Source: Medicago truncatula (lineage: Eukaryota; Streptophyta; Magnoliopsida; Fabales; Fabaceae). Taken from it: DNA of 64,000 nucleotides. A program made the position numbers and the translations under genes. The stretch is taken from the NCBI RefSeq assembly GCF_003473485.1, contig NC_053045.1, forward strand, positions 35,252,494 through 35,316,493. Reading direction: 5' to 3'. Each line of letters opens with the position of its first letter. The stretch's first letter is position 1. This document shows, piece after piece, positions 50,577 to 63,400 of the stretch. Below the pieces are notes generated by a model. That model worked only from the letters and a program-made list of their open reading frames with translations. It was not told where the DNA came from and did no database searches.

Positions 50577-53500
50577 AAGATTAATGTTTGCTATGCACAG
50601 TTTTGTAGTTAGTAAGCAAGATCGATCCTTCCTTCTTGTTAATTCACAGCAACAGCATCTACTACTTTGCTATGCACATAATCATTGAGATTATTCTTGT
50701 ATGGTTTCTTCGTGGTTAATTTGGAGCCACAGCAATCACCATTTCCATATCCACCACTTATTTTAAAAAGGTTTGTTTTGAAAATCAGTTAAATTATAAG
50801 GACTCACGTTTAATTACAGTTTTACTTTTGCACCAAACAAGATTAACTAGCACAACTAACTCTTTAACAAAAAAAATCAATACACATTCATCTTTTTTTT
50901 TTTAGTTGAAGTCTTTTTGAATGGATTTTTTGGTTGAAGACTATGTCAACCACTAACTTTAGGATAGTAAATAATAAACTTCACAAATGCAGCGCCCACC
51001 CAACATATTACAAGGCCTAAAACAATTTTTTTAAGGAATATCCATCTATTTGTAAACTTAGAAAACAACTTACCAACACAATTACAATAAGAGGAGTGTT
51101 ATTTAAACAACCATCATTTACAAAGAAAAAGTTGGTATTTGCACGAAAACCAAAGCAATAGAGAAATAAAGTAAAAAGTAATGTGAGTAGAAAGTAGAAA
51201 GTTGTTGCAAAAGTTGTCACAAAATGGATGTCCAAATTTCATTTCTCTTGCAATAATAAGCTTGTCCTTTTTTATTCCTTCAATTTTTTATTAAAAGAAC
51301 GCACATACATTTGCACATTCTAAAACGTCTTTTTTTATGTCACTTTATTATTTTTACATTATTTTATGTAAATGAGACACCAAAAAGTATAATTGAAAGA
51401 TAAAATTCATATACATATCAATTATTTGTCATTGATCAATCAATTAGATTTAATTTTTTTATATCTTTTATAAAATTATATACGGAACAAATATGTCACT
51501 AAAAAATTGCTAAAAATTAGTAACTTTTTAATATATTTGACGTATAAAAAGATAATATGTTTTTACACTATTATTTTCACGTCATTTTTCTCTAAAGCGT
51601 GTTTTTTAATGTGCAATTCATACATGTGACAATTGTTTTTTTTTTTTTGAAGGAACATGTGACAATTGTTTGTCACTAATCAATTTGTTAATTTGGTGCT
51701 TCTCATTTGTAATTTGCACAAATGAGAAGCCCATGAGCCAAAAAGACAAATTCTACAAATTTTAATTTTAATGTTCTTCTAAGCCACTTCTACATATATT
51801 CACAACTATGCGGGGGAATAAAAACACACAATCGGGTGATTATTATTACTTTTTAAAGAATGGGGTGAGTATTATTGTCTAACTAGTTAATACCTCACAA
51901 ATTAATTAATTATACATTTAATCCATGAGTTTTTTTTTGTTACATCCATGAGTTATTTGTCAAACCTATGTAATAATCATTATTATTTTTTAAATGGTAA
52001 ATGTTAGTGTGTTCACTACCAATACTATTCCTTAAAAAAAAAACTGCCAGTACTATTATAGTTTTTTATCTTTGTCACAACTTAAACTCTCAACCTCCAA
52101 CTCATTAGCCCTTAATTTAAACTAGTTGAGTTATCAAGTTCCTACCTAATAATTATTCATTTATATGAATTGAACTATATTCTACTAATTGTATATGATG
52201 GTTGTACTATGTGCTCTCCTGCTTCAGCTTTATGCATTTTGCATTGAGATCATGGGTTCAGTCAGATCCGAGCATCATTTTACAATTGAGATCAAACTCT
52301 ACTTTATGATTAAACCGTAAGAAAAGCACCACTAGATGAATGGTCCGAATTTATTCGAAATAAAAATGACAACAATTTTAGGTATCCCATCTATGTAACA
52401 TTTTATAGTCAAACTTCACAAGGTTCATAGTTTTCTCTATAATTAAAACTGTTTTTTTTCATATAAATAAAAAAACGGCAAGAATGAAATTGTTTTTCTC
52501 CCTTTGATTTTGTTACGTCGATGTTATGTTCTAGGAATGCTTGCTCGCTAGATTGAGAATAATGATTGATATTAGAAAAACTACTTTCATGCTTGTGTCG
52601 TGTGCGGCTTCAGTTCCAGCCACCATAGTGTCGTATTTCAACAAACTAAATAAGTTGAAAGAAATTTTGCCGTTGAAGTACTCTGAATTCTGAAAGATTG
52701 AAACAGTATATGCCTTCAGATTTGATACTTAAGTTGAGAATGACATGGATGACAAGAAACCACTGTATTGAAAATGTTGCAAATAAGGTATCAAAAGTTG
52801 TTTTTATTGACTCAGTTGCAAAGTTGTTGAAACACCAAAAAAACCACCATATTGGTAGGCATATGATGTGTTTTTACCATATCGTACCAGTTTTTTTATG
52901 TGTATAGGACACTAATGAGGGAGATAAGAGGGAGGGATTGTGTTTGAGAATCTATAGACGTTCTCGTTTTTGTTTCTAATAACAAATATGGACCATTCAT
53001 TAAATCTGAAGGTGTTTTTATACTCCTCCACCGGTGAGCCACATTGCTGCTAATGATAAAGGCAGGCAACTAAAATTTCTCATCTTCCTCCCTCAAACCT
53101 TAGCTCTGTCCTATGATAGTTCTTGCCATTCAAAACCTGGTTAACATTATATAGTAGACTTACATAAAAGTTTGCTTGCCAACTTAAATTTCAGTCAGGC
53201 TTACTTAAACAATCAAATGGTTCAAAATCACATGAATTTAAAATATGACCACGACACATTTATGTGTTATTCTATTGTGAAAAGGTCGTTGTAATTTTGT
53301 ACTACTGTCTAAGCCAACATTATAGCTGCATCTAATATGAAAAGATCCACAAATGCATACAATTTATATTCGCAACTAAATCATTACACGCACTAGTTTC
53401 AGCAGCAGCAAAAACAAAGTAGGCTCAAATAATATGGCATAATACGTTTCATAAGGAAAAAGGGACGAAGCTTAAAAAGCTTTATTAACCAAAGATAAAC

Positions 53501-53672
53501 TACTTATACAAACACCATCAAATGACAGGTGGAGCTATTACTTTCAAAGTATTTGTTAAAAAATACTGCAACTGGGTCCAAACATCACTATCCGCACAAC
53601 TAAAATTCACCCCCTCGCCTTCTTAATAAGAAGGTTGGTGGTCAAAGAATATTTTGCAACACAGCTCCTTAC
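50577..53672. other. Gene-free stretch with the GC1 upstream region
   Basis: The first few hundred bases should hold the GC1 promoter. No further gene is supported. A small plus-strand frame at 52698-52907 has no recognisable motif. Near 51,625-51,675 the sequence ACATGTGACAATTGTTT occurs twice, separated by a T-run. Confidence 0.45.
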
Positions 53673-55389
53673 TTACTCGGCTCTAGACTGGCCGGCACGT
53701 GAAGACAAGATAATACCAACAATGAGACCGTAAAGGGCAAGAGCTTCAGCAAAGATGAGGATAAGGATCATTCCAACGAAAAGTTTTGGCTGCTGTGCAT
53801 TGGCTCTGCAAAAGAATAATTGTTCAAAGGAAGAAATTTATTAGGAATGGTTATAAACAGTACATATCCCAGTATCCTACCCTATTGATAACAATTGCAG
53901 GCTAGTACAAGAAAAATACGTGTTTCATCATAAATCCTACCATACTAGTACTACTATATTTTTGAAAAGGCTAAGGACATGTGGATGTGTACATCCTAAA
54001 GGTATTAAATCCTACCATACTAGTACTACTATATTTTTGAAAAGGCTAAGGACATGTGGATGTACACCTCCTAAAGGTATATTTGTATTGGTAGTATAGG
54101 TTGGAACGGAATTAAATAGTTCAGTCAAAATTTCATAAGATGGATGTTATCCTATTTCATTTAATTCGACTTCATTCCACCCTATACCGCTGTACCACCA
54201 ATCCAACCATGGACTTAGAAAATAGTCAATGTAAATAAGAATACAAGTCAGGACCCATATGTCCACTAATAGAATGCAATACAACATCGACAAGGTTTAA
54301 AAATTTAAACATCAATCAAAACATACCCTAAGAAAACAGCCAAGCAATTTAAATAAGAACCGAGGACCCACAAGTTACCCGATAAGAATGCATATCTAAG
54401 TTTCACACATGATGGGCCTGTTTGAATTGGCTTATTTAAGCTTATCTACTTACATAAGTTTAATGAGATTGTTTGAGAGGATTTATGAAAACAACTTATG
54501 ACAATTTGCATAACCTTTTTTCAAATTATTTTCAATATAGCTTATAAAATCAACTTAATAACTTAATCTTCTACTATAAAAATAGCTTATGCAAGCTTAT
54601 ACAAGAAGGCTTGTGCTATAAGCTACAAATAAGTTGTTTATCCAAACAGGTCCTAACTGACAATATGAAATTCTAGACTGTAGTATCAAACCAAATCAGA
54701 CAAAAAACAAATCACCTGAAAACCAGTTTTAAGTTTAATCAGACAAACCAATTACAAAGGGAAAAGAATTATACCTAACACCAGCATCACCAACAATCCC
54801 AATAGCCATACCAGCAGAAAGCCCAGCAAGCCCACAAGCAAGACCGGATGAAAGATGTGCATAGCCATCAAAAAGGTAATAAGATTTGGCCTTTGGGTTA
54901 ATTCCAGTACTGATAATAACAGCAATAATAAGACCATAAATACCCAAAACACCAGCCATAACAACTGGTACAATCGACTTCATCACGAGTTCCGGTCTCA
55001 TCACACCCATGGAAGCCACACCAACGCCACTCTTCGCTGTTCCGTATGCAGCTCCCATACCTTCCTCCATCAATTCAATTCAAATCAATATAGATCTAAT
55101 CACTAATCGCTAATCACAAATCTCGAATTAATATATGTAATTAATTATAAAAAAATTTAATAAGATCTTGCAATAATTGAAATTCAAATTATTCAAACGG
55201 ATCGAAACGCTAGATGATTAACAAAAAATGAATATATTGAAGATTGAAAATTGGAAGAAAAAAGAGAAATTGAAAAAGGATCGGGAAAATAGGAGAGATC
55301 TTAGAGAAATTACATGAGAAGACGAGAGCAGCTGCGGCTCCAAGGAAGCCAAAGAAGGGTGCAGTTTCATCGCCGCTGAATGGAGCCAT
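53673..55389 (-). CDS. VHA-c: V-type proton ATPase 16-kDa proteolipid subunit c
   Basis: Three minus-strand exons, 55314-55389, 54775-55060 and 53673-53805, give 164 residues, the usual length. The c subunit forms the membrane ring of the Vo sector that carries protons into the vacuole and endomembrane compartments. Four membrane segments are visible. The proton-carrying glutamate is Glu141 in [25 protein letters not shown] and [20 protein letters not shown] are near-invariant in the family. Cys26 and Arg121 codons are split by the introns and restore the conserved reading. The start codon follows the conserved [14 protein letters not shown]. It is divergent from the aldo-keto reductase gene. 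The exact paralogue among the plant VHA-c genes cannot be told because they are almost identical. Confidence 0.97.
53931..54080. repeat. 75-bp tandem duplication in VHA-c intron 2
   Basis: TAAATCCTACCATACTAGTA starts at 53931 and 54006. The two 75-bp units differ at only a few bases (GTGTACATCC / GTACACCTCC). Confidence 0.9.
54414..54653. mobile_element. hAT-like miniature inverted-repeat element in VHA-c intron 2
   Basis: The left end GGGCCTGTTTGAATTGGCTT and the right end on the minus strand GGACCTGTTTGGATAAACAA are inverted repeats. The interior repeats AGCTTAT/ATAAGCT. About 240 bp, no coding capacity. The target duplication is not recognisable. Confidence 0.7.
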
Positions 55390-56217
55390 TGATACTGAAA
55401 CGACGACGTATAGATCTGATCTAAGATTTACGGGATTGTGATTTTTCTCGGAGAGAGAAGTTTCGATCTCTGTTGTGTTGTGGTAGAGGAAGATGATGAT
55501 GGTTGATGGTTAGTGAACGTGGATGATTGGTTTGCCTTTTATTTATAGTTACTTTATTTATTTAATTATTCGGAGATTTTCGGGTTCCATATGGTTTGGG
55601 TTAATGGATACTTTGACCCGCACCCGGATTAACCAGCGGAGCCCAACTTGTCATAAATAATGTCATGTGTTTTGTTAATTGCTCAATCTGTGTTCACCTA
55701 TTGGGTGGTTGTTTTTGTGAAATTTTATAGTACATCCCTATGATTCTTAAAAGCCCACAAAATATGTTTTTATTTTAATTATATTTTTTTTTTTTGTTAA
55801 TTTAACTATCTAAATCACACAATCTGGATGAAATTTGTTCTAATTCTACAATTGAGACATCTAAAATCTTATAAAAAAAATAATAATTGAAGTTAACAGT
55901 TTCAGTTCTAAGAAAAATGCTAACGAATGTCCATAAATCACTCTTTAAAAAATTAAAATAGCAATTTTTGAAAAAAAAATTGTGTAACCAAGTATTCAAA
56001 ATCAAAATATTTAACTTTTTTTAAAGAATAATTTCATGAGCACCACTCGTTAACACGGACGCGTATTGAAGAGGGAAAGTAGCTTTGTTGGACTTGGGCT
56101 TGGGCTTGGCTAGGGCTATTCCGACATAGTGGCCCAATATTGAAGGCCCGTCCGATATATATATATATAGCATTGTCAGTGACGGAGTTGCAGAGGTGAG
56201 AAGGAAAGAAAGAAAAA
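55390..56217. promoter_or_regulatory. Shared divergent promoter region of VHA-c and the aldo-keto reductase
   Basis: The two start codons are 828 bp apart on opposite strands, with no gene between them. A TATA-like TATAAATAAA for VHA-c lies on the minus strand at 55538-55547, about 150 bp before its ATG. A TA-rich box at about 56155-56168 lies 50-60 bp before the aldo-keto reductase ATG. Whether regulation is shared cannot be told from sequence. Confidence 0.45.
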
Positions 56218-57221
56218 ATGGCAATCACACTGAACAGCGGATTCAAGATGCCAATCATTGGACTTGGAGTTTGGCGCATGGAAGGACAAGCAATCAAAGA
56301 CTTAATTATCAATTCCATAAAAATCGGTTATCGTCATTTTGATTGTGCTGGTATTTTCTTTTTTTACTCCTTCAAATTTAGATTTCAATCTAGTTTTTTA
56401 GCTCGTTGTTTTGAATTTTGATTGTGTTGTAGCTGACTACAAGAACGAAGCAGAAGTTGGAGAAGCACTTAAAGAAGCTTTTGACACTGGACTTGTGAAG
56501 AGGGAGGATCTTTTCATTACCACCAAGGTACAATTTGATTAGATACATGTGTGGAATAGGTTTACACCGTCAATGTATAAAAATTAAATCCTAATTCTAA
56601 TTCTAATTATAAAGAAAGAAAGAAACAGCAACAAGGAAAACAAATATCGACGATAGCTATTTTAGAAAGTTGAGCTCCACGGGTGTTTTAAGCAGTTAAA
56701 TTCATCCATAATTGATTTTATCCGAAAAAGATTAGCAATTTCTGCTTAGTTATTAAGAGTTAATGGTATTTGGTATTTGAATCTGATTTCAGCTTTGGAA
56801 TTCTGATCATGGACATGTTGTTGAGGCTTGCAAAGATAGTCTTAAGAAGCTTCAGTTAGATTATCTGGATTTATATCTTGTTCACTTTCCTGTAGCCACT
56901 AGGCACACTGGTATGGTTGGTTTCTTATGCTTCCCTTGACTTTTTAGTTTTGATGATATGTAGAAACTATTTCTAAATGTATTGATCTATTAACTTGGAC
57001 TCATATATATAGTTAAAATATATCTACTTTTAGCCAAATCTGCTCTATGCTTTTTAATAAAATATTTCTATACTTGGTGAAACTACGACTATCAAAATTT
57101 TGGTTTGGGATATTTCAAGGTTTAACCATAGCTATCAATAGGCATGAAGAGGCAGCCAAAAAAAAAAATATTATAATTGGGTAGGGGAGAGTAGGATGAC
57201 ATGACATGACATGCCGTCTTT

Positions 57222-57263
<42 letters not shown>

Positions 57264-59029
57264 CTATTGGAAAATTATTCATCATTCATGAACTATTGAT
57301 ATCTAATAATAAAATGGCATGGCTCTTAAGCAAACCATAGAAGTAGTTAACAACAAAACTCAAGGAAACAAAAGAAGTTTAAGTCTAAAATTCCCGAAGC
57401 ACCCGCATCTAAAACATCTCTTTTCAAAGGTGTTTTTATGGTCCCTCCCCCGGCGTGGCCGGTAGCACTGCTATTATTTGCACCTTAAATCATCAACACT
57501 TATATATTTGTTGAATTTTGCACTTTAGATCATCAACTCCTCCCAGCGATGGCCCGGCCCCCATATGAACATCTCTTTCTACAGCTAGAGAATAGTGACA
57601 GTCACTATTATTGGCCTCTATAGATAGCTATGAATTTAACAAGTGATCTAAATCACTCTTATATGTGTTCTATAATATAATTTTGCCACATTCCTCACAC
57701 ATGCAGGGGTTGGTACTACTGATAGTGCTTTGGGTGAAGATGGGGTGCTGGACATAGATACAACCATATCCCTGGAAACTACCTGGCATGCGATGGAAGG
57801 CCTTGTTTCATCGGGCTTGGTTCGCAGCATAGGAATCAGGTCTAATTTTGTGCTGCAAGCAATCTTCACTATGACTTCTAGAAGTTGCTCTGGAAATCCT
57901 TTTTACGACTCTAGTTTATGTGATGAATTTTACCTAATACTAAGGAAATAGTCAAATGAACAAAGATGAAAACAACTAATGACCAAACTTGATAGGTTCA
58001 TGAGGACTGAAATTATTTCTCTAGTAATTATTCAGAGGCGCCTTAAATTGTGCCCTACAATTCCTGCATGCACATTTATGTTATTTTGGGATGATTACTT
58101 GCAACATATATTAAAAAACTTAACCAAGTATTTTGCAATATTCATCATGATATTACTAACGATCTTTCTCAGTAATTAAGAAGTGAATTGTATTGACATT
58201 TACAGATATATTCAAGACATTTTGTGTGCTGGATCCTTGTCACATGTTTCATATTACATTTAGCTATTGCCAGTTTACCGCCTACCCTAATGGAATAATA
58301 ATGCTTAGTTGCTATTGATGGGCTGTTAGTGTAATCTATTGAAAAGGGGAATGTGTTGGATAACCTGTCTAAGTATAATTTGTGTGGTCTAATATTCATG
58401 TTATTGACTTCAGAAATCTTTGATTCTAATTAATGAAATTACAATCTGACAAAAAACTATTTGCAGCAACTATGACATCTTTCTGACTAGAGATTGCTTA
58501 GCATATTCCAAGATAAAGCCTGCTGTAAATCAGATTGAAACTCATCCATACTTCCAGCGTGAGTCTCTAGTCAAATTTTGTCAGAAGCATGGAATTTGTG
58601 TAACAGCCCACACTCCACTTGGAGGTGCTGCAGCAAACAAAGAATGGTTTGGTACAGAGTCATGTTTGGATGAGCAAATTCTCAAAGTGAGTGGTCATTA
58701 TTAAGTTCCAACACATATTAGTAGCCTATTATCTTATCTTCCGACCATTATCTATCCAAAATCAGTAAATGTGACTAGTGTTGTGACTTTGATTTCAGGG
58801 TCTAGCTGAAAAATACAAAAAGACTGCTGCCCAGATTTCTCTTCGCTGGGGGATTCAAAGGAACACTGTTGTCATTCCTAAAACATCAAAACTGGAGAGA
58901 TTGAAAGAGAACTTCCAGGTATTTGATTTTGAGTTGTCTAAAGAGGACATGGAGCTCATCAGCAGTATGGACAGGGAATATAGAACTAATCAACCGGCCA
59001 AGTTTTGGGGCATAGATCTTTATGCATGA
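56218..59029 (+). CDS. NADP-dependent aldo-keto reductase (mannose/sorbitol-6-phosphate reductase-like)
   Basis: Six exons, 56218-56350, 56433-56527, 56793-56910, 57707-57839, 58467-58686 and 58799-59029, give 309 residues. Catalytic tetrad residues of the AKR fold are all present: Asp42 (RHFDCA), Tyr47 (ADYKNEAEVG), Lys76 (ITTKLWN) and His107 (LYLVHFP). NADP-binding features are the late VIPKTSKLERLKEN segment and NQIETHPYFQ. The full barrel is present and nothing is truncated. The closest group is the mannose-6-phosphate / sorbitol-6-phosphate reductase type (Arabidopsis At2g21250/At2g21260, from memory), cytosolic enzymes reducing aldose phosphates with NADPH. In plants that do not make mannitol or sorbitol the real substrate is unclear. 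Intron 3 carries a (TA)n run and a possible transposon scrap at about 57,440-57,590. Confidence 0.94.
57224..57260. repeat. (TA)n microsatellite in aldo-keto reductase intron 3
   Basis: Alternating AT for about 37 bp. Confidence 0.9.
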
Positions 59030-60450
59030 GAATGCCCTTCCTTTCTAAACATGTATCATGGTCATCCAAATATGCTAGAAAACATCATGACCTTTCAACT
59101 TTGAGACTTGTATTGACATTTTGATTTGGCATATGCTAAACTTTTGGGCCATCCATTGTAGCTCATTTGAGTAGATATTATGAACTATGCTGGTAACGAT
59201 AGTAAAATTATCTACCCGCTGTTATCAAATCTTGTGGACCAAATGAGGGAGAATCCAGAATATTTTGTTGCTTAATTTGCTTATCCATTTATTTACTCCC
59301 ATCCTCGTCCATTTGGTCATTCATGTGAGCTTTTGGTTGATAAGTTTTCGAAATATTGAAAAGGAAAGTATAAGCTTTTGTAGATTTTCTTCATTAAAAC
59401 TTAATTTTCAATCTAGATTAGAATAGAAACTGTGAAGCTTCAGGTCCTGCCTTGGTGAAAAATACAATAAATTTTGCTAACCTTTTCTAGTTCATCTCTT
59501 GCCGTAAAAAGATTAATAAAACAATGGAAGATCAACTGAATGGGTAGTACTAATGGTTTGGTACAGAGTCATCTTCACGTGCCTTGATATGCAAAATGAA
59601 GTTGATATCTGCAACACTTCGTAATAACTAATTTCAGTGAAAAAGGTATTGAATGGCATGCTTAACACTTGAACTCTTTTTATTTAAAAAGGTGTTACAA
59701 GAGTTGCAGATTTCGACTAAAAGGTAAAAGGAAAACATATGCCAAATCAAAACCCACACTTAACAGTTTATCCAAACCCACACTTAAACTGTTTTCACTG
59801 AAATAATTTAACTTAGCTTCTATGTATAAATAAACTGTTTTTATAATCAATGATGATTTAAGGCCAAGTTAATTTCATGCAACTTGTTAGCTATTTTTTT
59901 ATAAACAATCTTGAAGATCTTATTGAAATAAGTTGATAGTAACTTGTGGGAGGAACATGCCATAAACTAATTTAATTTATCTTATAAATCGCACGACAAT
60001 AGTGGTGTTATGATTACTCCTTTCGACATGCCATAAACTAATTTTTTTCCTTATACAGAAACAATCTCAGTATCACTTGCGATACCGAGATATTTCAAAA
60101 TCTATGTCATGCCATAAAATTTTGTGGAATTTACAGTATATCCATAGCCATTTATTACTATGTCATGCTGTCATGTTAAGACTAATTTTAAGACTCCATA
60201 GTCTGAGTGTTAGGTGTTTTGCACCAAAAAGTGTTCAAGCAATTTTTTTGATGGAGCATGAGTGAGTGTCTTATAGGTATAACCATTCAAAAACTCAAAT
60301 TAACATTGAAACAAATTGAATGTAACTAATGGACTCGTGCTCATATTTTTTTCTGGTGAAAAAAAAAACAATGTACATCTTGATTCTTGAGAAGTGATAA
60401 AGTTTTCTTTACATCAATATTTTGAGTTAATTACACTTTGCCTCACAATC
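59030..60450. other. Convergent intergenic region with a possible duplicated exon scrap
   Basis: This lies between the 3' ends of the aldo-keto reductase (+) and polyprenol reductase (-) genes. No intact gene is present. At 59552-59572 a 21-bp stretch is identical to exon 5 of the aldo-keto reductase (58643-58663; AATGGTTTGGTACAGAGTCA plus one base). Looser similarity follows for about 40 bp, suggesting the remains of a partial tandem copy. Confidence 0.4.
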
Positions 60451-63400
60451 TCAGAGAATAAATGGAATAATAGCAAAACGACTGCTCGGATAATCTTCAA
60501 ATTTACGACGATACCAGCTATGTGTTTCCACGGCTGCAAATGCCAGATTGGCCACCTGTTCCGAACAAAAAGAAATGTGTGAAAAGCTAGTCGAAGTCAA
60601 ATAGTAATAATTAGTTCAAAACATGAAAACGATGCTAAACCTGGTGAAGAAATATTACCACAAAAGCAAAAAGTAGCCATATTGTCAGATTTGATCCACC
60701 AGTAGCAACCACAAAACTGGCGTAGATAACCTTCAATAGCATCAAATACAGGCTTAGCTAGATGAATCGTTGCAGTATAAGCAGTATAAAAGTCAAAACA
60801 TTTCAGAGAGAAGAGGGTTACAATTTCAGAGAGATAGTGTGGAGAGGAAACGATTTCAAACCAATCACCGCGAGGAATTACATATTCATCTGCTTGTCTT
60901 GACTCGCGCAGAGAACCCTGGCAAAAGTTATCCAATTCAGACAGCATCATTACAATACATTTCACGAATGTTAGGGTAACATAATCCTACTCGCTACTGT
61001 GATATATTTCCTTTAAAATTCAATACTTTAATTTGAAGGATTACAATACTTTAATTTTATCAAGTCCAGAATAAAGTTCTCAAGTAAAGTAAGTAAAAAT
61101 CACCAAAGTATATTTTATTTTCTGAGATCAAAATAACTCTATTGTGACTTGTTACCATTAGCAAGTACTATAATCTCATTTAAATGAAAATAGATAGCAA
61201 GTAGAAACCATGATGGTGAAAAGAGCTAGCGGCTAGAAGTAATGAGGACATGATCAAAGTATTTGGTATTCACGTTTTGCAAAACAAAGATTTATATCTC
61301 AATTAAGCAGATGATTCATACAAGAATCTTATGGCACCGATATTGATGAATCCATCCCCAAGAGAAAATAGCCGCACCAATCCAATGTTTCCACCCGAGC
61401 CTGGTGAGGGGATTTAAAAGTAGCGAGAATTCTATCTCCGGTACTGGCATCTGATTCTTGCCTTTGACAATGAACTCAGTCACTAGATTTAATAAGAAGT
61501 CAAAAACCTCCAATGCACAATCACCACACAGTGATAATGGTGCTCCTATGTAGTAACTAGCTTCAAAAAAGAAACAAAATCAATCATCTCCATTTTAGTA
61601 TTTGATAGAGGAAACAGTGATAACTAAGAAGTGCAAGTGGAGGAAATGTTGCGGTCAGTATTTGAAGTAAAATCTTCATCTAAGAACATTTTCAGATTTC
61701 ACATTAAAGTAGTACTTCAAATCCAATCTATGTTGAACTACTAACATGCATATGACATTCGGTTCACAACTGAGAAATATCTTTTCAGGAAATTGGACAT
61801 AATAAATTCAGGAAAGTTACTGATTGTATTGAACAAAGTCTATTACAGAACAAGTATCATCAGATATGCATGTACTTTCTTCCGCCAAAAAACGCAGAGT
61901 TCTCCGGCATTTAAAACATGGTTGTTTCAAGCACCTCAGTGTGCTTATCCTTATAGAAATTGAGACCAGGAATGCACTATGCTGAGGCCAAACTCATAAA
62001 TAGAGAAGCAACATTAAGTTTTAATCAATGCCACAAGTTACGCAGACATATACTAAATAGGATAGACATTTAATCGTAGCAACTCACTCATCTAAGAAAC
62101 TATATAAACAAAATTTACAGACTAGAAACTTGATATAATTTCAAACTAATGAACCCGGAAACTCACAACAAAGAAGTCATCCGAAGGGATTAATAGAAAG
62201 TGAGCCAGAAATCTCACTGCAAAATTGCATTGTTGGCAGAAAATAGGCATCTTAGTTACACATATCTAAAAATTCATCGCAGTAAAAACAATTTCCAACA
62301 TTAAAAACTAATTGCAAACCAAGTAGATTAAGAATGGATTACGAAAAAAAACTCACAACAATCCAGTGAGATAACCAATGATATGCATGCGAGCAGACGG
62401 GCTGTAATTAAACACATGTATAGTTTCAAAAAGCCGTCTTAGAACTTGAGCTTCCATAAGCAAAAGCAGAAAAACAGCTTGCCAAGCAACATATCCCTCC
62501 CGGAGTTTATCAGAGCCATGTCTAATAGTTAAACCTCCAGTCAAAAAACCAGTTAAAGTAGAATAAGATAATGGGTCTGCAACTAGTGGCGCCATTCTAT
62601 AAGCATATATCCAAGTTGCAACAAGCAGAAACGTTGTCCATATTGAAGACACAACATAGAAATGCAGGAAGAATCTCTGAGGAACAGTAAATTTCTGCAA
62701 AAACAATATGGTAAATGTTTAAACTTTCATTCAACCCATCAAAAAAAATTAGTAAAACTATAGACCCATTAGTAAAAAGATGAAAAATTTATACATTGGT
62801 AAAATGACACAACAACAACAAAGTCTCATCCCACTAAGGAGGGTCGGCTACATGGATCCAACTACGTCATAATGTTCTATCATATATATTACTCTCCAAC
62901 TAATTAATGTCTAAATTTTTCTTAATAATTTCTCTTAATAGTTTTTCTAGATCCTCCTCCGTCTCTAGTGATTTTATCATCCTCTATCTGATCTACTATC
63001 TTACCACAGATTCTACAAGTCTTCTCTCTATGACTCAAATCACCTAAGTCTAGTTTCCACCATCATTTCTACTATTTTCTACTAAAGGTACTACTGCATT
63101 AACTCTCTCTAATGTTGTCATTTATAATCATATTTTGTTTAGTCTTATCACACAATTCAACACAACGTCCTCGTCTCTGCTACACTGTGTCTCCTACAAT
63201 ATCGCTGATAAGGGTGGCGCAACTTTTACTCGACCCATCAAATTTTTTTAGTACAACTACATACACATTTTTTTTTGAAGAAAGTACAACTACAAACACA
63301 TTAATAAAAAGATGATAAATTTGTACATTTTCGAAATGGAAATGAATAAAAATGAAAAGGGTAGATAAATAAGCAATGAATGAATGAGAAAGTGGTGTTA

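Noticed and set aside
52698..52907. 69-codon plus-strand frame as a small gene
   Set aside because: No recognisable motif, no supporting splice structure, and length expected by chance in this composition.
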